A stretch of 64,000 nucleotides of DNA from Amycolatopsis sp. 2-15 (GTDB taxonomy: Bacteria > Actinomycetota > Actinomycetes > Mycobacteriales > Pseudonocardiaceae): assembly GCF_030285625.1 (NCBI RefSeq), contig NZ_CP127294.1:1560001-1624000 (forward strand). The letters are read 5' to 3'. Shown here piece after piece: positions 1-7,648 of the stretch (position 1 is the stretch's first letter; every line of letters starts with the position of its first letter). The position numbers were made by a program, and so were the translations under genes. Under the pieces are notes generated by a model that was not told the DNA's origin, made no database searches, and saw only the letters and a program-made list of their open reading frames with translations.

Positions 1-1965
1 CGGGTGCTGCGAGGCCGGTGTGTAGCTCGCCTTGTTGCCGTCGGGGTTCCAGCCCTGCCAGTCGTAACCCTGGTCGCCCCACACCGGCATCATCGGGTCC
101 ACAGTGGAATTGCGGACCGGGTTGGCGCCGGAGTTGAAGTAGGCGACGTCCTTGGAGTCGGCGTAGAACCAGTTGAAGGTGAAGTTGACGTCGCTCGCGG
201 CCTGCTGGAAGTCGGCCGCGGAGTGGATGAAATCGGGGTCGTTGAACTCCTGGAAGCCGATGAGCGAATCGACCTCGTGGAAGTACGAAGATCGCAGCGA
301 CGCGTACGCCACCGGCTTGCCGCCGATCGTCGCGCGGCTGACGACCGGGCCGTACTTCGTGCGATAGCTGCGCAGCGTGTACGAACCCGCGGCGGTGCCG
401 TCGGCCACCGTCGGCGACCAGGAGTTCTTGCGCTCCACGGTATCCATCGGCAGGCACTGGCCCTGGTAGAGGTAGTAGTTCGAGTCCTTCGTGGCCGGCT
501 TGCCACTCGGGTCGCACAGCGGCAGCGCGAACGTGTCGATGACGTCCTGCGCCGACGTCGTGGCGCTCCACGAGTAGTCCTGGCCTCGGCCGAGCAGCAC
601 GTACATCGAGATCCCGGCGAACGACGCGCCGCGCGCGCTGATGCCCGGGCCCTGAAGCTCCTGCAGCAGGAGCAGCTGCGGAGCGAAGTACCCGGTCTGC
701 GGGCCGAACACGGCGACCGGGTGACCGCTGGCGGTCTTGCTGCCCGAGACGACGAGCGCGTTGGACATGCCGTGTTTGTCGCTCAGCATGTCGCCGGGCA
801 GCACGCCGTTGTCGAACATGCCTTTCGCGGCCTGCTGGTCCTGCGGCGCCTTGACGTCGACCTTCGCCGGCGTGTTGGTGGCCGCCGAGCCGGCCTGGTC
901 GTACACCAGCTGCTGCGGCGTGACCGAACCCTTGTCCGGCATCGCGAGGCCCTGCGGGTCGGCCGGGGTCATGCCGTAGACGAAGGTCTGGCCGTCGTGC
1001 AGCGTCTTCACGGCTTCGGGGTCGTCGGCCGAGCGCAGGCTCTGCCACACCTGCTCGCCCTTGGCCACGCCGTACTTCTCCTGCAACGCGAGCTTCGCGA
1101 TCGCGTTCTGCACCTCACCGCCGCCGCCGGCGCCGAACTGCGCGCCGACCACGGACGCGAGCACCACGAGGTCGGTGAGCTTGAACGGTTCGATCGTGCC
1201 GGCGTTGGTGATCGCGTCGACGTGGCCGGTGAGCACGTACTCGCCGGGGAAGTAACGGCCGTTGTGGGAATCGGTGATGTACTTGTTGATCCCGTCGAGG
1301 TAGGCCTGCGAATCGGCCAGGCCCTGCTTGCCGCGCGGGCCGCTGGCGGCCGCGGCGTCGATCTGGTGCTGCAGCTCGGCCTCGGTGTAGGGCGCGGCGG
1401 CGAAGAACGACTGCTCGAGCTCGCGGTTCGCGGGCGCGCCACCGGCGTAGGAGGTCAGCTGGCCGCGGCCGACGCGGCGCATGATGTCCATGAGCCACAA
1501 GCGGTCCTGCGCGGCCGCGTAGCCGGCGCCGAACTCGGTGCCGGAACGCGTGGCGCCCTGGATGTGCGGGACGCCGGTGGCCTTGTCGCGCGTGATCGTG
1601 ACGTCGGAGCGCGGCTGCAGTGTGCTCGCGACCTGGTCGGCGGGGACGCCGAAGGAGGAGTCGTTGAAGAACTTGCCGATGGTGTCCGTGGTCAGCGTCT
1701 TGTAGCCGCCGGCGAGGTCGGCGTACTTGCCGAGCTGGTCGTCGGCATGCGCGGGCTGCGTGCCGAACGCATTGTTGCCGAGGATCTCCGCCAGCGTCGC
1801 GCTGCCGTTCTCCCCCGGCGGGAGGATGTCGTTGCACTGGCCGGCGCAGTAGTCGTTGCCGGGCAAGGCCGCCGAGGCCGGTGGCGCGCCGCCGACGGCT
1901 GTCACGAGTCCCGCCGCGACAACGGCCAGGGCCGAAACAGCCAGGGTGCGGATGCGTCGTCGCAT
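1..1965 (-). CDS. Penicillin acylase family Ntn hydrolase, secreted, 3' end cut by window edge
   Basis: The open frame runs from an ATG at 1965 to the left edge without a stop, giving 655 residues of an incomplete protein. Residues 1-33 form a signal peptide (MRRRIRTLAVSALAV, ending near ASA). The family is a self-cleaving N-terminal nucleophile hydrolase that removes acyl groups from beta-lactams, acyl-homoserine lactones or related amides. The alpha part contains GAGYAAAQDRLWLMD; the expected autocleavage point is at GMSNALVVSGSKTASGHP, where Ser401 would become the N-terminal nucleophile of the beta chain and Asn402 follows as usual. FGPQTGYFAPQ after it is also typical. The substrate cannot be told from sequence. 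It is divergent from the FKBP gene at 2106, with a 140-base shared upstream region. Confidence 0.88.
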   Translation of the reverse strand, partial: MRRRIRTLAVSALAVVAAGLVTAVGGAPPASAALPGNDYCAGQCNDILPPGENGSATLAEILGNNAFGTQPAHADDQLGKYADLAGGYKTLTTDTIGKFFNDSSFGVPADQVASTLQPRSDVTITRDKATGVPHIQGATRSGTEFGAGYAAAQDRLWLMDIMRRVGRGQLTSYAGGAPANRELEQSFFAAAPYTEAELQHQIDAAAASGPRGKQGLADSQAYLDGINKYITDSHNGRYFPGEYVLTGHVDAITNAGTIEPFKLTDLVVLASVVGAQFGAGGGGEVQNAIAKLALQEKYGVAKGEQVWQSLRSADDPEAVKTLHDGQTFVYGMTPADPQGLAMPDKGSVTPQQLVYDQAGSAATNTPAKVDVKAPQDQQAAKGMFDNGVLPGDMLSDKHGMSNALVVSGSKTASGHPVAVFGPQTGYFAPQLLLLQELQGPGISARGASFAGISMYVLLGRGQDYSWSATTSAQDVIDTFALPLCDPSGKPATKDSNYYLYQGQCLPMDTVERKNSWSPTVADGTAAGSYTLRSYRTKYGPVVSRATIGGKPVAYASLRSSYFHEVDSLIGFQEFNDPDFIHSAADFQQAASDVNFTFNWFYADSKDVAYFNSGANPVRNSTVDPMMPVWGDQGYDWQGWNPDGNKASYTPASQHP

Positions 1966-2105
1966 GCCGGAGCTCCCGTCCACGAGGTTCCCCCAGGGCT
2001 GACCCAGCGCACGCTACCGACGGGTAGATGAAGCGTGAAGACTATTCGCGTTTAACCCCTCTTTGGGCCTAGTCCGATCGGCGCAGCGCGACACCGCTGG
2101 GTACG

Positions 2106-2489
2106 GTGAGCGCCATGACCTTGGAAAAGCCCGAAATCGACCGCCCGGACGGACCCCCTCCCGCCGAACTGGAGATCACCGACCTCACCGTCGGTGACGG
2201 CGCGGAGGCCCAGCCGGGCAACGCAGTGACGGTCCACTACGTCGGCGTCTCGCACTCCACCGGTGCGGAGTTCGACGCGTCCTGGAACCGCGGCGAGCCG
2301 CTGCGCTTCGCGCTCGGCGCCGGCCAGGTCATCCCCGGCTGGGACCAGGGAGTGGCCGGCATGAAAATCGGCGGCCGCCGCCAGCTGGTGATCCCGCCGC
2401 ACCTCGCGTACGGCGAGCGTGGCGCCGGCGGCGTGATCAAGCCGCACGAGACGCTGATCTTCGTCGTCGACCTCGTCGGCGTGAACTGA
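2106..2489 (+). CDS. FKBP-type peptidyl-prolyl cis-trans isomerase
   Basis: A single-domain FKBP of 124-127 residues that catalyses Xaa-Pro bond isomerisation in protein folding. The FKBP core is complete: VTVHYVGV, the aspartate/tryptophan pocket, FALGAGQVIPGWDQGVAGMKIGG, the PPHLAYG loop and the final HETLIFVVDLV strand. There is no signal peptide, so it is probably cytoplasmic. GTG at 2106 and ATG at 2115 are both possible starts; the ATG removes only three residues. It stands alone between the divergent acylase gene and the downstream protease genes, and no operon partner is evident. Confidence 0.93.
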   Translation: MSAMTLEKPEIDRPDGPPPAELEITDLTVGDGAEAQPGNAVTVHYVGVSHSTGAEFDASWNRGEPLRFALGAGQVIPGWDQGVAGMKIGGRRQLVIPPHLAYGERGAGGVIKPHETLIFVVDLVGVN

Positions 2490-2622
2490 TCGGCTTCCGG
2501 GCAGCCGGGCCGGCCCTATGGGCAGCCCGGTTGCCCGAACACTTTCGAGTGAACCCCGGTGCTGGCTAGGCTGCGGGTCGATCACCGGCTGGGGGCCGGT
2601 GTCAGTAACCAGGGGGAATGAC

Positions 2623-3378
2623 ATGCGCGTTCGCGCGATTCTTTCCGCGGCTCTGCTCACGCTCGGGGCCGCGCTCGCCACCGCCGCGCCCGCGTCGGCC
2701 GTCGCCAACGGATCCGACGTGCCGCAGGGCCGGTTCGAGTTCGCCGCGAAGCTCACGATGACGAACATCCCGCGGCCCGACGGCACGCGCTACGACAGCG
2801 GCTGCTCCGGCGCCCTCGTCGCGCCGCAGTGGATCCTCACCGCCGGGCACTGTTTCCACGACGTGGACCGCAACCCGATCTCCGGCCCGGTGCCGTACCC
2901 GACTTCGGTGCTGCTCGGCACGACCGTGCAGCGCGGCAAGCTCGGCGTGACGCGTCAGGTCACCGACGTGGTCCAGGCCGGCGCAGGCGACATCGCGCTG
3001 GCGAAGCTCGACAAGCCGGTCCGTGGGATCACGCCGCTGAAGGTCAGCCGCGCGACGCCGACGGTCGGGCAGAAGCTGACGCTCGCCGGCTGGGGCGCGC
3101 TGAGCTCGGTGGACGCGGCGCCGTCGATGAAGCTGCAGCAGGGCACCGTGGCGGTCGGCGAGGTCGCGGCCACCACCCTCGGCGTCCACGGCGTCGCGCC
3201 GGCCGCGGACACCAGTGCCTGCCTCTACGACTCGGGCGCGCCGTACTTCGTGGCTTCGGGCCGCGGCGGCCGGATCGTGGCCGTCGAGTCGGAAGGCCCC
3301 GACTGCCCCCACGACCAGCTGGAGACGACCTCGCGCGTCGATGTGATCGCCGACTGGGTGCTGTCGCAGACTCACTGA
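2623..3378 (+). CDS. Secreted trypsin-like (S1) serine protease, first of a tandem pair
   Basis: The protein has 251 residues starting at ATG 2623, which has an AGGGGG ribosome-binding site seven bases before it; upstream in-frame starts would place residues before the signal peptide. Residues 1-26 are a signal peptide ending in ASA. The S1 triad is visible: His76 in LTAGHC, Asp123 in GDIALAKL and Ser204 in YDSGAP. The usual GDSGGP motif is altered to YDSGAP, as in a subgroup of actinobacterial S1 proteases. Four Cys residues (61, 77, 200, 228) could form two disulfides. It is a close paralogue of the next gene (3526), sharing length, motif order and flanking sequence, so a tandem duplication is likely. 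No prosequence is obvious. Confidence 0.9.
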   Translation: MRVRAILSAALLTLGAALATAAPASAVANGSDVPQGRFEFAAKLTMTNIPRPDGTRYDSGCSGALVAPQWILTAGHCFHDVDRNPISGPVPYPTSVLLGTTVQRGKLGVTRQVTDVVQAGAGDIALAKLDKPVRGITPLKVSRATPTVGQKLTLAGWGALSSVDAAPSMKLQQGTVAVGEVAATTLGVHGVAPAADTSACLYDSGAPYFVASGRGGRIVAVESEGPDCPHDQLETTSRVDVIADWVLSQTH

Positions 3379-3395
3379 CGCCCAGATACCAGAAG

Positions 3396-3430
3396 ACGGG
3401 CTCCGCGCACAGGTCGCGGGGCCCGTTTTC
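3396..3430 (+). terminator. Rho-independent terminator between the two protease genes
   Basis: The arms ACGGGCTCCGCG (3396-3407) and CGCGGGGCCCGT (3415-3426) pair over 12 positions with one G-T pair, and a TTTTC run follows. It lies 18 bases after the first protease stop, so the two paralogues are probably separate transcription units. Confidence 0.75.
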
Positions 3431-3525
3431 TTTCGCCCGACAAGGGAATTCCTGACCCGGAAGTAGCTGGATAGCGTTGAGGGTCGATCATCGGCGCTCC
3501 GCCGGTGGCCCGACGAAGGGAAAGA

Positions 3526-4272
3526 ATGCGCGTCCGCGCCGCACTCACCGCAGCAGCCCTCCTGCCCCTCCTCACCGCCGGCCCGGCCCTGGCCGTCGCC
3601 GACGGGTCCGACGTGGCCCCGGGCCAGTACGGCTTCACCGCCAAGCTGACCATGGCGAGCATCCCGCGCCCGGACGGGAGCACGTACACGAGCTTCTGCT
3701 CAGGCTCCCTCATCGCGCCCACGTGGATCCTCACGACCGGCCACTGCTTCCACGACGCGCAGCGCAACCGCGTGTCCGGCCCGGTGCCGTACCCGACCAC
3801 CGTCACGCTCGGCCTGGTCGACGAAGCGAAGGAAGCGGGCGTCACCCGCAAGGCCACGCAGGTGCTGCAGTCCGCGGAGAACGACGTCGCGCTCGTGCAG
3901 CTCGACAGCGCGGTCCCGGACATCACGCCGCTGACCGTGAACCGCCTGATCCCGGCCGCCGGCCAGCGCCTCACCCTCGCGGGCTGGGGCAGCCACACGG
4001 CGAAGAACCCCGTGCCGTCCTCGAAGCTGCAGCAGGGCACCGTGCAGATCGCCTCCGTGGGCAGCACCACCGTCGGCGTCCGCGGCGTCGCGCCTTCCCC
4101 CACGACCAGCGCCTGCGTCTACGACTCGGGCGCGCCCTACTTCGTGCCCTCCGGCAGCGGCGGCCAGCTCATCTCCGTGGAGACGACCGGCCCGGACTGC
4201 CCCCACGCGACCGTCGAGACGACGTCGCGCGTGGACGTGATCGCGGATTGGATCGCGGCCCGCACGAAGTGA
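3526..4272 (+). CDS. Secreted trypsin-like (S1) serine protease, second of a tandem pair
   Basis: The protein has 248 residues starting at ATG 3526, preceded by GAAGGGAAAG as ribosome-binding site. Residues 1-23 form a signal peptide (AALLPLLTAGPALA). The S1 triad is His73 (LTTGHC), Asp120 (NDVALVQL) and Ser201 (YDSGAP). It resembles its upstream neighbour along the whole length, for instance in KLTMASIPRPDG against KLTMTNIPRPDG, SGPVPYPT and SKLQQGTV. The pair faces the minus-strand RiPP operon across a shared terminator. A role in trimming exported peptides is only a guess based on proximity; general extracellular proteolysis is at least as likely. Confidence 0.9.
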   Translation: MRVRAALTAAALLPLLTAGPALAVADGSDVAPGQYGFTAKLTMASIPRPDGSTYTSFCSGSLIAPTWILTTGHCFHDAQRNRVSGPVPYPTTVTLGLVDEAKEAGVTRKATQVLQSAENDVALVQLDSAVPDITPLTVNRLIPAAGQRLTLAGWGSHTAKNPVPSSKLQQGTVQIASVGSTTVGVRGVAPSPTTSACVYDSGAPYFVPSGSGGQLISVETTGPDCPHATVETTSRVDVIADWIAARTK

Positions 4273-4282
4273 GTGGCTGACC

Positions 4283-4318
4283 GGCGCGGAGAGCGACAGC
4301 AGGATCGCTCTCCGCGCC
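4283..4318. terminator. Bidirectional hairpin terminator between protease and RiPP operon
   Basis: A perfect 14-base inverted repeat, GGCGCGGAGAGCGA (4283-4296) and TCGCTCTCCGCGCC (4305-4318), encloses an eight-base loop. It sits 10 bases after the protease stop and 89 bases beyond the last ORF of the convergent RiPP operon. A weaker repeat (CGTGACCGCA and TGCGCGGTCACG) follows around 4340-4385. There is no long T run on either side, as is common in high-GC actinomycetes. Confidence 0.7.
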
Positions 4319-4406
4319 CCTGCCGGTGGCGGGTCAATGCGTGACCGCATTGTTCACGCGTATTTCCCTCGCGGTGCGCGGTCACGATGCCGGAATAATC
4401 GCGGCT

Positions 4407-4574
4407 TTACTTGTCCTTTTTCTTCGGCAGCTGGTCGGCGGCTTTCTTGCCCGCCGGGCCGAGTTTGTTGAGGACGGAGCGCACGCCGCTGACCACGGCG
4501 TCGCCGACGGGGTTCGGGTGGTCGTCGTCCGGGTCGCCGATGCCGCCGGCAACGCCGCTGGAGCCTGAGTCCAT
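4407..4574 (-). CDS. Unrecognised 55-residue peptide at the end of the RiPP operon
   Basis: ATG 4574 is preceded by GGGGAG at good spacing; an in-frame TTG at 4589 is less likely. The peptide starts MDSGSSGVAGGIGDPDDD, has an acidic DPDDDHPNP stretch, an amphipathic middle part (VVSGVRSVLNKLG) and a very basic tail (LPKKKDK). It has no Cys and only a few Ser, so it does not look like a sixth precursor of the same family. It starts 39 bases after the small LanB half stops and is on the same strand, so it is probably co-transcribed. Function is not recognised; a small immunity or accessory peptide is possible. Confidence 0.6.
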   Translation of the reverse strand: MDSGSSGVAGGIGDPDDDHPNPVGDAVVSGVRSVLNKLGPAGKKAADQLPKKKDK

Positions 4575-4613
4575 GGTATTTCTCCCCAACTGTTGTTTTA
4601 TCGGATTACCCGA

Positions 4614-5417
4614 TCAATTACCGATGCTACGCAATCGCTGCACCCACAACAACCGCGCGATTTGGGCCTCCTCTCCGGGAACTGCGCCGAGCCGGTTGTT
4701 CATGAGGTGGACGTGCTGGAACGCCGCCCGATACGGCGAAACTCGCCGGGCCGATTCGCGGTACTCCGTCCAAAAGCGCTCGGCGTAGCGGCGCAGGGGT
4801 TTGCCGACGCGGTCGGTGGCCAGTTCGCGCGTCACGTTCTCGAACAGGCGGCCCGCTTGGCGCACGGCGGCCGGGTCGTCCGGGCGGGCGGTGGCGGCCG
4901 CGGGGCGCCAGGCGACGGTGCGGGCGCCGCGGCCCGACCAGTACCAGGCGTACTGGTGCAGGAAGCTCACCTGCTGGTCGGCGGGCAGGCCCTCGACGAT
5001 CGCCGCCGTGTGGGCCGCGGCCTGCGTGATGCGGTGAACGGACGCGCGGCCGGGCAGCAGCTCCAGCGCGGTGTCGCTGCCCAGGTGGGCCACGCGTTCG
5101 GCGAACTCCACGCCGTCGGGGCCGCGGAACTTCGCCAGCTCCGGCTCGTACCAGCGCTTCACGACTTCCGTGCCGCGCTCGGCGAAGCGGCGGTCCAGGT
5201 CGGCTTCGACCAGCGCGGCCGACTCCGCGAACGCCTGAACCCGCACGCGCAGCTGGAGGCCCGACATGTCCATGTACTGCAGGAAAAACCAGCGACGCAA
5301 CGGATGGCCGCCGACCACCGGCCGCACCACCTCGTTCAGCAGCCGCGTCACGGACGGCAGATCCGGGACGTACACGCGCCAGTAGCGCCAGTCGGGTCGC
5401 AGCAAGGTCTCAAGCAT
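4614..5417 (-). CDS. Small LanB half: thiopeptide-type (SpaB_C) dehydratase elimination domain
   Basis: The 267 residues match the C-terminal elimination domain of split LanB dehydratases. That domain removes glutamate from glutamylated Ser/Thr to leave dehydroalanine or dehydrobutyrine. Visible features are the N-terminal WRYWRVYVPD, PVVGGHPLRRWFFLQYMD followed by LQLRVRV, and a C-terminal HLMNNRLGAVPGEEAQIARL. ATG 5417 overlaps the end of the large half (stop at 5410), showing translational coupling. Related SpaB_C proteins act as pyridine synthases in thiopeptide pathways. As this is the only SpaB_C protein here and it pairs with a glutamylation half, elimination is the better assignment. 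Confidence 0.85.
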   Translation of the reverse strand: MLETLLRPDWRYWRVYVPDLPSVTRLLNEVVRPVVGGHPLRRWFFLQYMDMSGLQLRVRVQAFAESAALVEADLDRRFAERGTEVVKRWYEPELAKFRGPDGVEFAERVAHLGSDTALELLPGRASVHRITQAAAHTAAIVEGLPADQQVSFLHQYAWYWSGRGARTVAWRPAAATARPDDPAAVRQAGRLFENVTRELATDRVGKPLRRYAERFWTEYRESARRVSPYRAAFQHVHLMNNRLGAVPGEEAQIARLLWVQRLRSIGN

Positions 5418-7644
5418 GGGTCACCACCGTCAGGAACTCGGTCACGCGCCCGACGCCCGCGCCGGCCGCGGGCAGGGCCTCCGTGAGTTCGAGCTCCTCC
5501 GCGCCGGCCAGGCCTTTCAACGCCGTCCACGCCGCGAGCGGGTGGGCGAAGCTGAGCCACTGCGGTTTGCCCTGCGGCACCCCGCCCGCGGCCAGACCGC
5601 GGACGAACACCTGCTCGGGCAAACCGTGCTCGGCCAGGAACATCCGGCCGGCGCGGAGGAAGTCCACGTCGGGTCCGCCGGCGACGTCGGGCAGCGCCGA
5701 CGCCGGCAGCGTCCAGCGGGCGCGGCGCAGCACCAGCCGCCCGTCGGTCACACGCTCGCGGAACCCCGCGTCTGCCACCGGCGCCCACGGGCCCAGCGAC
5801 AGCCACGGATCCGACAGCAGCTGCAGCACCCGCGGCACCCCGCGCAGCAGGTGCGCGGGCACGGCACCGAGGTAGCTCAACGCGGCCGGCCGCCCGGCGG
5901 GGTCGAGCACCTCCAACGTCCCCGTGGCCAGGTCGTGGCGCACGCGGAACCCGTCGATCGACACGGCATGCGGCCCGGCCGACGGCCGTTCGGCACCCCA
6001 CGACAGCCACGGCGCCGAACGCACGGCCGGCCGCTGCGTGTCCGTCCAATCGGCGTGCGCGGTCACCTGGTACACCGCGCAACCGGGGAAACGCTTCTCG
6101 TGCAACGAAGTCACGGCCGCCTCGACCCGCGCGGCCAGCCCGGGCACGCCGGCCCAGCGCGAGACGGCACCGAGGTAACCCGGGTGCACCTGGTTGACCA
6201 CCAGCTTTTCGCCCGCGACCTGCCAGAACACCGAGTGCACCGGACGACCGATGCTCGGCCCGGCGATGTCGCGTACGTCGGGCTCAGGCACCGCACAGCG
6301 CGACAGCCACAGCATCGGGTCCAGGTCCCGCACCGCCCGGAACGCGAACTCCGCCAGGTCCGCGACACCACCATTGCCGTAGTGGTGCAGGAAAAACCTG
6401 ACCAGGTCGTAGTAACCGGCCCGCGGCCGCGTGGTCGCGCCCAACAAGCCGTCGAGCCGGTCGAGCTCCCCCGCCACCCACGCGGGCGGCGCGGTCTCCG
6501 GCTCCGGGCCGTGCGCGACGGTTTCGTGCACCAGCCCCAGCCCGTCGAGCCAGCCGACTCGGGCCGGATCGCGTTCCGCCAGCACCGTTCGCAACCGGCC
6601 ACGCAACGCGAGCACGGCGTCGGCCCGGCGCCGGCCGTCCGCGCTGCCGGCCACGACCTTCTCCGCTTCGGCCAGCGAAGGACGGCCCCACGCGGTGAAA
6701 TGCCTGGGCTCGTCCAGGCGCCACGGCGGACTCACCAGCAGCAGCCCCTGGTCCACGAGCCGGCGCACGTCGTCGACGGCGCAGCCCAGCTCCGCGGCCA
6801 GCTCACGCAGCCGCCGCGGCCGCGCGTCGAGCGGCACCGGCCCGGCGAGCGCCGTGACCTCGTCCTCGCGGAAGTACACGCCGTGACGCATCAGGTGCAC
6901 GGGCAGCGCGGCCAGCCACTCCGCGCCGACGAGGCGAGTGTCCACATTGGGCACCACGACCGGGTCGTCTTCCAGCGCCGCATACGCGAGCCGCGCCGCG
7001 ACGCGCGAGGAACTCACCAGCCGGCACCCCGCGCCCGGGTCGACCGCCCCGCCGAAGTCCCCGACGCCGACGGTCGTCAACGCACCGAACGGGCTCGGCT
7101 TCAAGGTGGTCCGCACGAGGTACGACACGGCGCTGCGGCTGAGCCGGCCCCCGGGTTTGCCCAGCTCGGCACGGTCGGTGAACGCCGTGACGAACTCCGG
7201 GCTCGCCAGCGCAAGCCCGGCCAGCACGTGCGGGCTGCGCAGGGCCGAAGCCACGGCGTGCTGCGCCGAAGCCAGCTCCGCGCCGAGCGCCCGCGTCGCC
7301 TTCTCCAGCAGCTCACGCTCGCGCACCAGCAGCTGGTACCACTCACCGAGCCGGTCCGCCTCCTCCGCGGCCAGCACTTCCCGCGCGAGCCGGACGCCGG
7401 CTTCGTCGGAGCGGTCGTTGAACACGCTCCGACGAAGCCGGATCAGCCCGCGCCGCTGCTCGCGCGACAGCTCGTCGCGGCCGATCACGGCGTGCAACGC
7501 ATCGCAAACCGGTTCCGCCAGCGCGGTTTTGCGCGCGGCGGCGGACTCGGCCTCCTCCAGCAGGGCGACGGTCTCCGGGGCACGCAGACCGTCGAGCACG
7601 CCGGCGGGCAGGCCGCAGATCCGGGAGACGAGCAGCTCGGACAC
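5410..7644 (-). CDS. Large LanB half: lantibiotic dehydratase glutamylation domain
   Basis: The 744 residues correspond to the N-terminal part of LanB dehydratases, which uses glutamyl-tRNA to glutamylate Ser and Thr in the precursor core. The diagnostic region is SYLVRTTLKPSPFGALTTVGVG near residues 170-190, followed by long mixed helical and strand segments. The separate elimination domain follows with an eight-base overlap, which is the split arrangement known from goadsporin and thiopeptide pathways. GTG 7644 lies four bases after the SagB stop. Together with the small half it predicts dehydroamino acids in the product. It is about the expected length for a lone glutamylation protein. Confidence 0.87.
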   Translation of the reverse strand: MSELLVSRICGLPAGVLDGLRAPETVALLEEAESAAARKTALAEPVCDALHAVIGRDELSREQRRGLIRLRRSVFNDRSDEAGVRLAREVLAAEEADRLGEWYQLLVRERELLEKATRALGAELASAQHAVASALRSPHVLAGLALASPEFVTAFTDRAELGKPGGRLSRSAVSYLVRTTLKPSPFGALTTVGVGDFGGAVDPGAGCRLVSSSRVAARLAYAALEDDPVVVPNVDTRLVGAEWLAALPVHLMRHGVYFREDEVTALAGPVPLDARPRRLRELAAELGCAVDDVRRLVDQGLLLVSPPWRLDEPRHFTAWGRPSLAEAEKVVAGSADGRRRADAVLALRGRLRTVLAERDPARVGWLDGLGLVHETVAHGPEPETAPPAWVAGELDRLDGLLGATTRPRAGYYDLVRFFLHHYGNGGVADLAEFAFRAVRDLDPMLWLSRCAVPEPDVRDIAGPSIGRPVHSVFWQVAGEKLVVNQVHPGYLGAVSRWAGVPGLAARVEAAVTSLHEKRFPGCAVYQVTAHADWTDTQRPAVRSAPWLSWGAERPSAGPHAVSIDGFRVRHDLATGTLEVLDPAGRPAALSYLGAVPAHLLRGVPRVLQLLSDPWLSLGPWAPVADAGFRERVTDGRLVLRRARWTLPASALPDVAGGPDVDFLRAGRMFLAEHGLPEQVFVRGLAAGGVPQGKPQWLSFAHPLAAWTALKGLAGAEELELTEALPAAGAGVGRVTEFLTVVTHA

Positions 7645-7648
7645 GACC

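Noticed and set aside
4..2031. Long plus-strand open frame opposite the penicillin acylase gene
   Set aside because: The minus strand codes for a complete signal peptide and Ntn hydrolase motifs; the plus frame is Arg/Val-rich and lacks any recognisable domain.
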